Source: JAVZLH01 sp038883475
Lineage (GTDB): Archaea > Thermoproteota > Bathyarchaeia > Bathyarchaeales > Bathycorpusculaceae
NCBI GenBank assembly: GCA_038883475.1
Contig: JAVZMA010000005.1
Span: 15,717 to 79,716 of the forward strand
DNA length: 64,000 bases
Direction of reading: 5' to 3'
Made by a program: the position numbers and the translations under genes. Below the pieces are notes generated by a model. The model saw nothing but the letters and a program-made list of their open reading frames with translations. It searched no databases and had not been told where the DNA came from. Below are positions 25,404-33,158 of the stretch, in pieces; the first letter of the stretch is position 1, and the number at the start of each line of letters is the position of its first letter.

Positions 25404-26150
25404 ATGAATGAGTCTGCTATAGTGATGGAACGTGTTGTTAAAAGATTTGAAGATGTCACCGCTGTGGATGATGTTAGTTTGTATGTGGCGAAGGGAGAAC
25501 TTTTCGGTTTGCTTGGTCCGAATGGCGCTGGCAAAACTACAACCGTGAACATTCTTTGTGGGCTTCTAAAACCGACAAGCGGCGTCGTCGTTGTGGGTGG
25601 CTATGACGTGCAGAAAGAAAGCGGAAAAGTCAAGGAGTTAATAGGGGTTTGCCCTCAGGAAACTGCTGTTTATCCATACCTAACAGGCATAGAAAATATA
25701 GAGCTTTTCGGAAACTTACATGTCCTTGACAAAGATACGCTTAAAACGCGGCGGGACATGCTTCTCGAAAAAATGGGACTCGCTCAAGACGCTAAGAGAA
25801 GAGTTGAAAAATACAGCGGCGGCATGAAACGCAGACTAAGTCTAATCTTAGCTCTAATTCACAATCCGCAAATCATATTCTTGGATGAACCTACCATAGG
25901 CATGGACCCACAGTCGCGCCGCGCCGTCTGGGATTTCATGGGGGAACTGAAAAAGGAAGGGAAAACCATCTTTTTAACCACCCATTACATGGAGGAAGCC
26001 GAAGCACTCTGCGACCGCGTCGGCATAATTGACCATGGGAAACTTATTGCTCTTGATTCGCCGAGAGAACTGATTTCAAAACATGGTGTTGAGAATTTGG
26101 AAGAAGTTTTCATCAAACTAACTGGGAGGAAGATAAGGGAGGAACTTTAG
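25404..26150 (+). CDS. ABC transporter ATP-binding protein
   Basis: 248 residues. Walker A GPNGAGKTT, Q-loop CPQETAVYP, signature YSGGMKRRLS, Walker B IIFLDEPTIGMD and the H-loop TTHYMEEAE are all present, so the ATPase should be active. It is adjacent to the permease with the stop codon immediately before the next ATG. The DEPTIGMDPQSRR and PRELISKHGVENLEEVF ends match ABC-2 exporters of the DrrA/daunorubicin type. Export of a drug, lipid or peptide is inferred. Confidence 0.92.
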   Translation: MNESAIVMERVVKRFEDVTAVDDVSLYVAKGELFGLLGPNGAGKTTTVNILCGLLKPTSGVVVVGGYDVQKESGKVKELIGVCPQETAVYPYLTGIENIELFGNLHVLDKDTLKTRRDMLLEKMGLAQDAKRRVEKYSGGMKRRLSLILALIHNPQIIFLDEPTIGMDPQSRRAVWDFMGELKKEGKTIFLTTHYMEEAEALCDRVGIIDHGKLIALDSPRELISKHGVENLEEVFIKLTGRKIREEL

Positions 26151-27308
26151 ATGAAGTTTCGGCGAGTTACAGCCTTAACCAAGAAAGAAGTGAAGAAAAC
26201 AGTTCGTGAACCAGCCGTGCTTTTCATGATTTTCCTCTTCCCCGTAGTCTTTGTCTTAGCCTTTGGCGCTTCCTTCGGCGGTTTAGGAGGCGCACAGCCA
26301 GTTTACAGCATAGGCGTAGTCAACATGGACTATGCGAACCCGATGAACTTGTCGCAAGCATTCATCGCAGCACTTTCCAATGCAAAAATATTAAGCGTTC
26401 AAGTTTACGCAGACAACCAGACCGCTCAAGACGACCTATCCCAAGGAAAAATCCAAGCCATAATAGTTATTCCAGACTCTTTCAGCCAAAGCATCATATC
26501 CTACCATGAAGAGCCAAACGACCCGAGTAAGTGGACAAACGCCACGGTTTCCCTTTATTTGGATAAAGGCTCTGTCGTTGCAACGCAAGCCATACCGCCC
26601 ATCATTCAGCAGATTCTAAACGCCTTCATAGATCGCAACATGCAACCAACTCCAACCCCAATAAGTCTGCAAATCGCCTCATTAGTAGAAGCGAAGCAGC
26701 TTTCTGCCTTTGAGTTTATGGCGCCCGGCATGTTTACCTTTGCATCAATTTTCCTAATAATGATGGTTGCCCAGTCCTTTACTCAAGACAGAGAAAATGG
26801 TATGTTAAAGAGAATTCGGATAACCCCTACAACTCCAACGGAGTTTATGGCTAGCCAAGTTCTGTCCTACATGCTAATAGCCTTGATTCAAGCGTTCCTA
26901 GTTTTCCTCGTAGCCTACCTTTTAGGGTTCAGACCAAACGTGGATTTTTCGGCGTATGCTCTTGCATTTGTTTTTGTGCTAATATTCTCTTTGTCCAATG
27001 TGGGCTTCGGTTTAATCACGGCAACAGTCGCCAAGACATCTGGTGCAGCAACTGGAATAGCCTTCCTTTTTGTGCTTCCCCAACTTTTTCTAGGAACATT
27101 TGTTGGAGCTTCATTGTCATCTGGCGCGCAAGTAATCAGCAAATTTGTGCCCAGCTACTATGTCACGGATGCGTTGACCTCGCTTTTCCTTAGAGAAGCA
27201 TCCGCCATCAGCCAAACTGTACTGTTGGATTTGATGATAGTTTCCATGTCATGCATAGCTATTTTGGCAGTGGGCATAATCCTCTACGCAAAATACTACA
27301 GAATCTAA
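26151..27308 (+). CDS. ABC-2 type permease
   Basis: 385 residues. One hydrophobic segment near the N-terminus (AVLFMIFLFPVVFVLAFGA) is followed by a large extracytoplasmic region (residues about 45-185), then five transmembrane helices. It has the conserved ENGMLKRIRITPTTPTEFMASQ coupling helix seen in ABC-2 exporters. Directly follows the ATPase gene. It probably homodimerises to form an exporter. Substrate unknown. Confidence 0.9.
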   Translation: MKFRRVTALTKKEVKKTVREPAVLFMIFLFPVVFVLAFGASFGGLGGAQPVYSIGVVNMDYANPMNLSQAFIAALSNAKILSVQVYADNQTAQDDLSQGKIQAIIVIPDSFSQSIISYHEEPNDPSKWTNATVSLYLDKGSVVATQAIPPIIQQILNAFIDRNMQPTPTPISLQIASLVEAKQLSAFEFMAPGMFTFASIFLIMMVAQSFTQDRENGMLKRIRITPTTPTEFMASQVLSYMLIALIQAFLVFLVAYLLGFRPNVDFSAYALAFVFVLIFSLSNVGFGLITATVAKTSGAATGIAFLFVLPQLFLGTFVGASLSSGAQVISKFVPSYYVTDALTSLFLREASAISQTVLLDLMIVSMSCIAILAVGIILYAKYYRI

Positions 27309-27422
27309 CCTAAACCAACATGTTGCGTCTTGTGGAAGATGTTTTAGGGCGTTTGTAATCGATAGGCATATAGTCTTGTAGTTCGCAATAGTGTTTTACA
27401 ATTTGAGTGGCGTGTGCTTTGG

Positions 27423-28592
27423 ATGAGGAAAGTTGCTGTAATAGGTGTTGGCAACTCAAAGTTCGGCAACCGCAACGACGTGACAATTCAAGAACTCGCT
27501 TTCGAAGCAATAAAAGAAGCAGTGGAAGACGCTGAAATAACGCCGAAAGACATAGAGTTAAGCGTTGTTGGATCCGCTGGCACAAGAACATACGAGCTTT
27601 ACCCAGCCGTTCCAATAAACGAGTATGCTGGATTTTATGACAGAGGTCCAATAAGGGTTGAGGCAGCTTGCGCAACCGGAAGCGCAGCAGTTTACACCGC
27701 CTACGCAAGTGTTGCTTCTGGGCAGGTTGATGTTGCAATGGCTTTGGGAGTTGAAAAAATGTGCGAGGTTGACACGGCAACTTCGCTTGCCGTTGGCGGA
27801 CGCGGCGGAAACTACCTTTGGGAATTCCACTTTTTCGGAACAACCTTCCCAGCTTATTACGCGCTTCACGCTTCGGCTCACATGGCAAAATACGGCACAA
27901 AAGAAGAGCATCTAGCCATGGTGGCTGTGAAAGCCCACAAATATGCAGCAATGAACCCGAAAGCGCATTTTCAACGCGCAATAACCTTGGAGGAAGCCCT
28001 TAAAGCCAGAGTCGTATCTTGGCCGTTGAAGCTTTTTGACTGTTGTCCCATAAGCGACGGCTCAGCATGCGTTATACTCGCCTCTGAAGACAAGGTTAAA
28101 GAGCTTAAAGGGCAAGATGCACCAGTTTGGATTGAAGCCATGGGATTTTCTTCAGACACAGCCAACATTTGCAGAAGAACTAGTTACGTTGGGCTTGGAG
28201 CGGCTGTAAGAGCCTCAAAAATGGCTTATAAAATGGCTAAGGTTGGACCAGAGGATGTTGATGTGGCAACAGTTCACGACTGTTTCACTATAGCTGAGAT
28301 AATGGCTTACGAGGACTTGGGCTTCTGCCAAAAAGGCGAGGGGGGCAAGTTTGTTGAGGAAGGTCAAACAGAGATCGGAGGAAAAATCCCAGCGAATTTG
28401 GATGGGGGATTAAAAGCGAAGGGGCATCCTCTTGGCGCAACTGGATGCTCAATGATTTACGAGTTAACAAGGCAGTTAAGAGGCGAAGCAGGTAAAAGAC
28501 AAGCTCCGCTTAAAAATTATGTTGCCCTAGCCCACAATGTAGGCGGGACGGGACATTACTGTTGGGTAACAATCCTTAGGAGGAGAAAATGA
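27423..28592 (+). CDS. Thiolase-fold protein (archaeal SCP-x/acetyl-CoA acetyltransferase family)
   Basis: About 389 residues from ATG 27423; the GTG at 27414 is an in-frame alternative. The N-terminal MRKVAVIGVGNSKFGNR is typical of archaeal thiolases. The active Cys is in EAACATGSAAVYTAYASVASG (Cys83), with HDCFTIAE and GHPLGATGCSMIYELTRQLR. In many archaea this thiolase forms a complex with a DUF35 protein and HMG-CoA synthase to feed mevalonate. Here the DUF35 gene follows with a 4-base overlap but no HMG-CoA synthase is adjacent, so the partner must lie elsewhere or the pair acts on another substrate. Confidence 0.88.
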   Translation: MRKVAVIGVGNSKFGNRNDVTIQELAFEAIKEAVEDAEITPKDIELSVVGSAGTRTYELYPAVPINEYAGFYDRGPIRVEAACATGSAAVYTAYASVASGQVDVAMALGVEKMCEVDTATSLAVGGRGGNYLWEFHFFGTTFPAYYALHASAHMAKYGTKEEHLAMVAVKAHKYAAMNPKAHFQRAITLEEALKARVVSWPLKLFDCCPISDGSACVILASEDKVKELKGQDAPVWIEAMGFSSDTANICRRTSYVGLGAAVRASKMAYKMAKVGPEDVDVATVHDCFTIAEIMAYEDLGFCQKGEGGKFVEEGQTEIGGKIPANLDGGLKAKGHPLGATGCSMIYELTRQLRGEAGKRQAPLKNYVALAHNVGGTGHYCWVTILRRRK

Positions 28593-29026
28593 TGGCTGAA
28601 GCGAAAGAACCAGCTTCGATAACGAGCAGACCCATAACCTACACCCACAAAATACCAGTTGCCAAAACCCAAACGTTCTGGGAAAAACTAAAAGAAGGAA
28701 AAATCTGTGCAACAAAATGCAAGAAATGCGGAAGCCTCTACTATCCACCGCAAGCTGACTGTCCACAATGCTTAACATCTGAAATCGAATGGCTTGAACT
28801 AGACGAAGAAGCAATCTTAGAAACTTACACCCATGTCCATGCAAGGCCGCAAGGCTTCACCCAATACGAGCCATACATCATAGCTGTGGCAAAAACCTCT
28901 GAAGGCGTCAAAGTTATGGGATGGCTTGAAGATGTAAAGCCTGCTGAAGTTAAGGTTGGAATGAAGCTTAAAATGGCTACTAGAACTCTCCCAGACGGAT
29001 ACATAACAATAGTGTTCAAACCATAA
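28589..29026 (+). CDS. Zn-ribbon/OB-fold protein (DUF35), thiolase partner
   Basis: 145 residues. After a short helix (FWEKLKEGKIC) comes a zinc ribbon (CKKCG...CPQC, Cys 44, 47, 58, 61) and then an OB-fold (residues 65-145). In the archaeal thiolase/HMG-CoA synthase complex this family bridges the two enzymes and channels acetoacetyl-CoA. Starts ATGATG, overlapping the thiolase stop, with AGGAGG just upstream. Function as a scaffold is inferred from the family. Confidence 0.9.
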   Translation: MMAEAKEPASITSRPITYTHKIPVAKTQTFWEKLKEGKICATKCKKCGSLYYPPQADCPQCLTSEIEWLELDEEAILETYTHVHARPQGFTQYEPYIIAVAKTSEGVKVMGWLEDVKPAEVKVGMKLKMATRTLPDGYITIVFKP

Positions 29027-29134
29027 CGCGTATCGCTTCGCATAAGGCCGCATTTCTGAGAAATCTTTTCAATAATTTTGCGTACACTTAAATATTTTCA
29101 GAATCAATAATCTTACAGTAGAGAAGGGCACACC

Positions 29135-29524
29135 GTGACCAGAAAGGAAGAGGAAAAAAATTTACTTAGAAGAGCAAAGGAATTTCTAGAAACTGCTGAA
29201 TATCAAGCCAGCAAGGGATTCTTCGACTTAGCTGTCTTCAGCTTAGAACAAGCTTTACAACTATTTTTAAAGGCAAAAATTCTAGCGCAAGGCGTGAACT
29301 ATCCTAGAACACACAGCGTTAGAGAACTTTTGGAAATCCTATCTAAAATAGTTTCAGAAGACAAGAAGAACACCATAAAAAACATGCTCCAAAGCTATTT
29401 GTTAGAATTGGGAATGTTAGAAGATGCCTACATAACATCGAGGTATATAATGAGAGAGTTCACAAAGAAGGAAACGGAAAAATTGACAAAGGCAGTAAAG
29501 GAAATAATGGAAAATGTCGCATAA
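29135..29524 (+). CDS. HEPN-domain protein
   Basis: 129 residues, all helical, GTG start. It has FLETAEYQASKGFFDLAVFSLEQALQLFLKA, NYPRTHSVRELLEIL and EDAYITSRYIM, the blocks of the HEPN family paired with small nucleotidyltransferases. The Rx4-6H RNase motif of active HepT toxins is not visible: the only His is in RTH and no Arg precedes it at the needed distance. It overlaps the nucleotidyltransferase start by 11 bases. Could be a non-nuclease adaptor or an inert partner of a toxin-antitoxin-type module. Confidence 0.88.
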   Translation: MTRKEEEKNLLRRAKEFLETAEYQASKGFFDLAVFSLEQALQLFLKAKILAQGVNYPRTHSVRELLEILSKIVSEDKKNTIKNMLQSYLLELGMLEDAYITSRYIMREFTKKETEKLTKAVKEIMENVA

Positions 29525-29834
29525 AATCTTGATAGAAAATGCCGTAAAAAGGCAAAAGGCGTTTAAAAACCTAGAAAAAAATCTGCAAAACATCAAAAAA
29601 ACCGTCAAGAAACTTGACCCAAACGCGGAAATATACCTATTCGGGTCTGTTGCAGAGAAGAATTATAATTATTCAAGCGACGTAGACGTCCTCATTTTAA
29701 CAACGGTGAAACCGGCAATTGTTCATGCTGAGCTTTGGAAGAGTGGAATAAAAGAACCCTTCGAAATTCATGTGCATTCTCCGGAAAAAGCCTCTTTTTA
29801 CAAGACAAAAGTTAAACTCGTAAAAGTATCATAG
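29514..29834 (+). CDS. MNT-type minimal nucleotidyltransferase
   Basis: 106 residues. The catalytic motif FGSVAEKNYNYSSDVDVLIL follows the GSx10DxD pattern, the one used by MntA antitoxins that AMPylate their HEPN partner. A conserved acidic/His segment FEIHVHSPEK follows. It overlaps the HEPN gene (11 bases) and its stop is one base from the next gene's start, so the three are likely one transcript. In known systems the MNT protein modifies and silences the HEPN toxin; whether this holds here is unproven. Confidence 0.88.
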   Translation: MSHKILIENAVKRQKAFKNLEKNLQNIKKTVKKLDPNAEIYLFGSVAEKNYNYSSDVDVLILTTVKPAIVHAELWKSGIKEPFEIHVHSPEKASFYKTKVKLVKVS

Positions 29835-29835
29835 T

Positions 29836-30750
29836 ATGTGTATGTTGAAGTCTAAGTTTGTTGGGTGCCTCATTGGAAGCGCTGTTGGCGATGCTTTAGG
29901 CAGCTCGTTTGAAGGTTTATCGTCTTCGAAGGTGGATGCTGAAAGTTTCTGTGGAAGGTGGACCGATGACACGCATATGATGATTGGCGTGGCAGAATCC
30001 TTAATTGCAAACAAGGGCTTTGATGGAAATCATATGGCGCAAACTTTCGTCAAAAATTATGAGCAGGAACCATGGCGAGGTTACGCCAGTGGACCGCCAA
30101 AAGTTTTCAGGTGGATAAAGTCTGGCGTGGCTTGGAATGAGGCTGCAAGGCGTTTGTTTGGCGGAGTTGGTTCCTTTGGCAATGGGGCAGCCATGCGAGT
30201 TGCTCCCGTCGGGCTTTTTTACTATGACGATTTTGAGAAGCTTCGAGCTGTAGCCTACAATCAGAGCCAAATCACTCATGCTCATGAGCTGGGAATGGAA
30301 GGCGCGGCTTTACAAGCGTATGCCGTGGCTTTAGCTGTAAAAACCAGCCCATCTTGCAACTTTGACCCTTACGATTTCTTAGCCGCGCTCAAAAACTTAA
30401 CAAATAACAAGGTATATGGGGCAAAGTTGGAGAGAGTAAAGGAACTACTTTCTAAAGCGGCAGACAAAAAGGCTGTTGTGAGGGAGCTTGGAAACGGAGT
30501 TGAAGCCCCCAATTCCGTTCCCACAGCCCTATACTGCTTCTTGTGCAACTGGAACAGTTTTGAGAACGCCGTGCTATATGCTGTAAGCTTAGGCGGAGAT
30601 ACGGACACCATAGGCGCTATGACGGGAGCCATAAGCGGCGCATACCACGGAGCTGAAGCCATACCAGAAAATTGGAGAAACAAGCTGGAAAGAAAAAACT
30701 ACATAGAAAGACTAGCGGAAAAACTATGGGAAATCAAAGCCATTAAATAG
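29836..30750 (+). CDS. ADP-ribosylglycohydrolase family protein
   Basis: 304 residues. It has GSAVGDALGSSFEGL, the metal-binding WTDDTHM (Thr43-Asp44-Asp45) and the C-terminal GGDTDTIGAMTGAISGAYHG, all required for the two-magnesium active site that removes ADP-ribose from a protein or small molecule. The start is one base past the nucleotidyltransferase stop codon, so it probably belongs to the HEPN-MNT transcript. Substrate could be an ADP-ribosylated protein, O-acetyl-ADP-ribose or a related nucleotide adduct. Confidence 0.92.
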   Translation: MCMLKSKFVGCLIGSAVGDALGSSFEGLSSSKVDAESFCGRWTDDTHMMIGVAESLIANKGFDGNHMAQTFVKNYEQEPWRGYASGPPKVFRWIKSGVAWNEAARRLFGGVGSFGNGAAMRVAPVGLFYYDDFEKLRAVAYNQSQITHAHELGMEGAALQAYAVALAVKTSPSCNFDPYDFLAALKNLTNNKVYGAKLERVKELLSKAADKKAVVRELGNGVEAPNSVPTALYCFLCNWNSFENAVLYAVSLGGDTDTIGAMTGAISGAYHGAEAIPENWRNKLERKNYIERLAEKLWEIKAIK

Positions 30751-30796
30751 CTCATAAAGAAAATGGGATGTTGTGTGATACTTCCGTGTATTTCGA

Positions 30797-32242
30797 CTAT
30801 GGTCGCCACATGCGCATATAGTCTTGGAAAGAGTTGATGTCTTGGACGTAGTCATTGAATTGAACCACTATTCTGTGCAGCACAGTTTCCGTTAAGGACG
30901 CCCAGTTAGGAACGTTTATGACTTGGGTTTTGCCGTCTCCGCCTCGGGGCGTAAGCACAAGCGATATTGTAGCGTTCGGAGGGTCAGCCGCGGGAATAAA
31001 TAGGTCAACTCCTGTCTGGAAAGCTTGGGCATAGTAATAGCTGATCGGTGTTGTAAGATTGCTTACGCTGTCGTTACCCTTATCGTACACCCATATGCCA
31101 ATTACTCCTGTTCTGTATATGCCTTTGATGACTGGACATGTAGCACTGTTGATAATGTTAACACCGTTAATTTCAAGAATGTCGTTATTAACGCCTTGGT
31201 CACCCCAGAACTCCTTGTTTCTTAAAATTAGTATGTTGCTGTGGTTTGGGCTTCTATCAGCATAATAGGCAACGCCTCCCGGAGGAGACACAAGTATTCT
31301 AATCAAGTAGTCACTTCTAATGAAGGGTTCACGATAATAATGGAGAATTTCGGTACCAAGCTTGCTTTGGAATTTAACGACAAATTCATAGTATGCACCA
31401 GCCTTGATCTTTAAAGGTCCCCATGCGCCGTCAGCATTTAAAACGTAGACAGCCTCAGGTTTCTTGCGAACTCTCATTCCAGTGTCGCTGTTTACTTCCC
31501 AAATCTCCAAAGTGGCACCCTCAACTCCAGTGTTCATCGGAAAATAGACAACCCTTCCTCCAATTCTAATCTGACCCGGAGGCTCAGGCACAATATCCTT
31601 GGTCAAAGGCTCTTGGCCGGTGAAAAACTTATACATCTCCACAAATGCCTCAGCAGAAGTTGCTACTTCAACATGAGTCTGATTTTGTAACGTAACATTT
31701 ATGGCTCCACCTATTCCACGACCAGGGACAGCACTCCATCCTTTACCGGCTATTAGAGCCAAAGTTGGCACTCCGCCGGGAGTGTCTGGCGTATCTGCTC
31801 CGTCAATATTCACATAGTGGGCGACTTTTGCAGCGCGCGCAGGTGAACTTCTTAAGTACCCTTGACAAACGCTTGTGCCGAGAGAATGTCCTAAAAGGTC
31901 GACTTTGTCAGCGCCGGTTTCCGCCAGAAGGCTATCAATGAGCTGATCAAGGCCTGCCCAAACAATTTGTTGATATGTTAAATTACTCCAACTAGAAGAG
32001 TCGTATTCGTGTACTGCTATGTAGTTAGGCGGGTAACCATTGCTTGTGAATCGCATGGCTTGCGATTCAAACTGGGCTCCTGAACCCGCGCCGCCGTGGA
32101 CGAACACTATTGGTCTAATGCTCAATGGAGGCTTTGGCCAGAAAGGCGTTCCGCATGCATTAGCCATTGGAATTGCACTGATTGTAAGCCCTACTATAAG
32201 CAGGGTTATTAACACTGAATTTTTAATCTTAGGCATTTTCAA
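30797..32242 (-). CDS. Secreted lipase-like alpha/beta hydrolase, archaeal
   Basis: 481 residues (TTG start; an ATG two codons downstream at 32236 is as likely). A signal peptide (VLITLLIVGLTISAIPMANA) precedes the mature chain. The hydrolase core has FVHGGAGSGAQF (oxyanion region) and the nucleophile GHSLGTS (Ser120), with candidate Asp and His in the DGADTP and NQTHVEV segments. The C-terminal half is beta-rich (VEGATLEIWEVN, GAWGPLKIKAGAYYEFV), as in the Archaeoglobus lipase, which has a similar length and a separate C-terminal domain. Extracellular ester hydrolysis is expected. Confidence 0.85.
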   Translation of the reverse strand: MKMPKIKNSVLITLLIVGLTISAIPMANACGTPFWPKPPLSIRPIVFVHGGAGSGAQFESQAMRFTSNGYPPNYIAVHEYDSSSWSNLTYQQIVWAGLDQLIDSLLAETGADKVDLLGHSLGTSVCQGYLRSSPARAAKVAHYVNIDGADTPDTPGGVPTLALIAGKGWSAVPGRGIGGAINVTLQNQTHVEVATSAEAFVEMYKFFTGQEPLTKDIVPEPPGQIRIGGRVVYFPMNTGVEGATLEIWEVNSDTGMRVRKKPEAVYVLNADGAWGPLKIKAGAYYEFVVKFQSKLGTEILHYYREPFIRSDYLIRILVSPPGGVAYYADRSPNHSNILILRNKEFWGDQGVNNDILEINGVNIINSATCPVIKGIYRTGVIGIWVYDKGNDSVSNLTTPISYYYAQAFQTGVDLFIPAADPPNATISLVLTPRGGDGKTQVINVPNWASLTETVLHRIVVQFNDYVQDINSFQDYMRMWRP

Positions 32243-32325
32243 TCGCTCTCCTTTCTCCCTTCTTTTTGAGAATCAATTAATTGATTTTGTTTTTATATGC
32301 GTATCGGTGCACCACACACCATGAG

Positions 32326-32399
32326 TGGACCGGGCGGGATTTGAACCCGCGACCTCCCGAGTGCGAGTCGGGCGTTCATACCAACTGAACTACCGGCCC
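32326..32399 (-). tRNA. tRNA-Ala (CGC)
   Basis: Read on the minus strand: acceptor GGGCCGG/CCGGTCC with the alanine identity pair G3-U70, discriminator A, D-stem GTTC/GAAC, anticodon stem CCCGA/TCGGG with loop CTCGCAC (anticodon CGC), T-stem GCGGG/CCCGC with loop TTCAAAT. It has no intron and no encoded CCA. A TTTTT run follows on the plus side of its 5' end. Confidence 0.95.
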
Positions 32400-32482
32400 C
32401 TTTTTCATTTTGCTTGGAAGAGAACGGTTTATGATGGGATTTAGAGCTTTCGGTTCATGTGCCTTTTTGTTTTGCTTTTCAA

Positions 32483-33109
32483 TCATGATGACACATACTT
32501 TGGTTGTTTAGTTTCACAGTATGGACATTCTTCTGAGGCTATAGGGATTTCCTTTTGGCATTTTACGCATTTCTTAAAGAAAGACGGAGTATATCCAATG
32601 TAACCACCTCGTTGAAGTATTTCGTGAACGCTTGGAGGCATCTTTTTTCCTACTGAAAATCCAACCAAAGACAGTGTTAGAAGCAAAATTGCGCCAAATA
32701 GCACTTGCAGTGCCCCACCTACATCTGGTGAGGATGTGGGGGTTGCAATAATAACAGGGATGGTTAATAAGAGGATTATTGAAAAAATGAGGAGAATTGA
32801 TGCCCAAACTGTTTTCATGCCTCTTCGTTTCTCATAGCATTTGGCGCAAACGTGCAGTTTCCCTCCTTCTACGTTAAAAATGTAGAGGCAACGGGTACAG
32901 TAGCTTTGGCCGCAGTCGTTGCATAGGCCGACAGCCAAGGTGTCAGGGTGATTTGGGCACTGGCGTACTGCGCCTCCTAAGCGGGGTGGAACAAGAATAG
33001 TGGCTCCACAATAGTTGCATTTTACTTGAATTGTGCCAGCTTGGATTATGTCCCTGTATGGCGCCCCACAGAAAGGGCATGTTAGGGCTTCTTCAGCCAC
33101 GAAGATCAC
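32483..33109 (-). CDS. Multi-zinc-ribbon membrane protein
   Basis: 208 residues, GTG start. The N-terminus has a zinc ribbon (CPFCGAPY...CNYCG), then a B-box-like cluster (CPNHPDTLAVGLCNDCGQSYCTRC ... CAKC), two transmembrane helices (about residues 102-122 and 132-152), and a C-terminal zinc ribbon (CVKCQKEIPIASEECPYC). Both soluble ends carry metal sites, so both probably face the cytoplasm. Similar architectures are common in archaea with unknown function. It lies between tRNA-Ala and ileS. Confidence 0.8.
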   Translation of the reverse strand: MIFVAEEALTCPFCGAPYRDIIQAGTIQVKCNYCGATILVPPRLGGAVRQCPNHPDTLAVGLCNDCGQSYCTRCLYIFNVEGGKLHVCAKCYEKRRGMKTVWASILLIFSIILLLTIPVIIATPTSSPDVGGALQVLFGAILLLTLSLVGFSVGKKMPPSVHEILQRGGYIGYTPSFFKKCVKCQKEIPIASEECPYCETKQPKYVSS

Positions 33110-33158
33110 TTAGAATATTTAAGTTTGAAGGGGGATTTAACAATATTGTGGCAAGAAA

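Noticed and set aside
27310..27981. 223-residue open frame on the minus strand
   Set aside because: Antisense to the thiolase gene. It is Arg/Leu/Gln-rich with no fold features, typical of a shadow frame.
29135..29834. Calling the HEPN/MNT pair an active HepT-MntA toxin-antitoxin
   Set aside because: MNT keeps its motif, but the HEPN protein lacks the Rx4-6H RNase motif, so toxin activity is not supported by the sequence.
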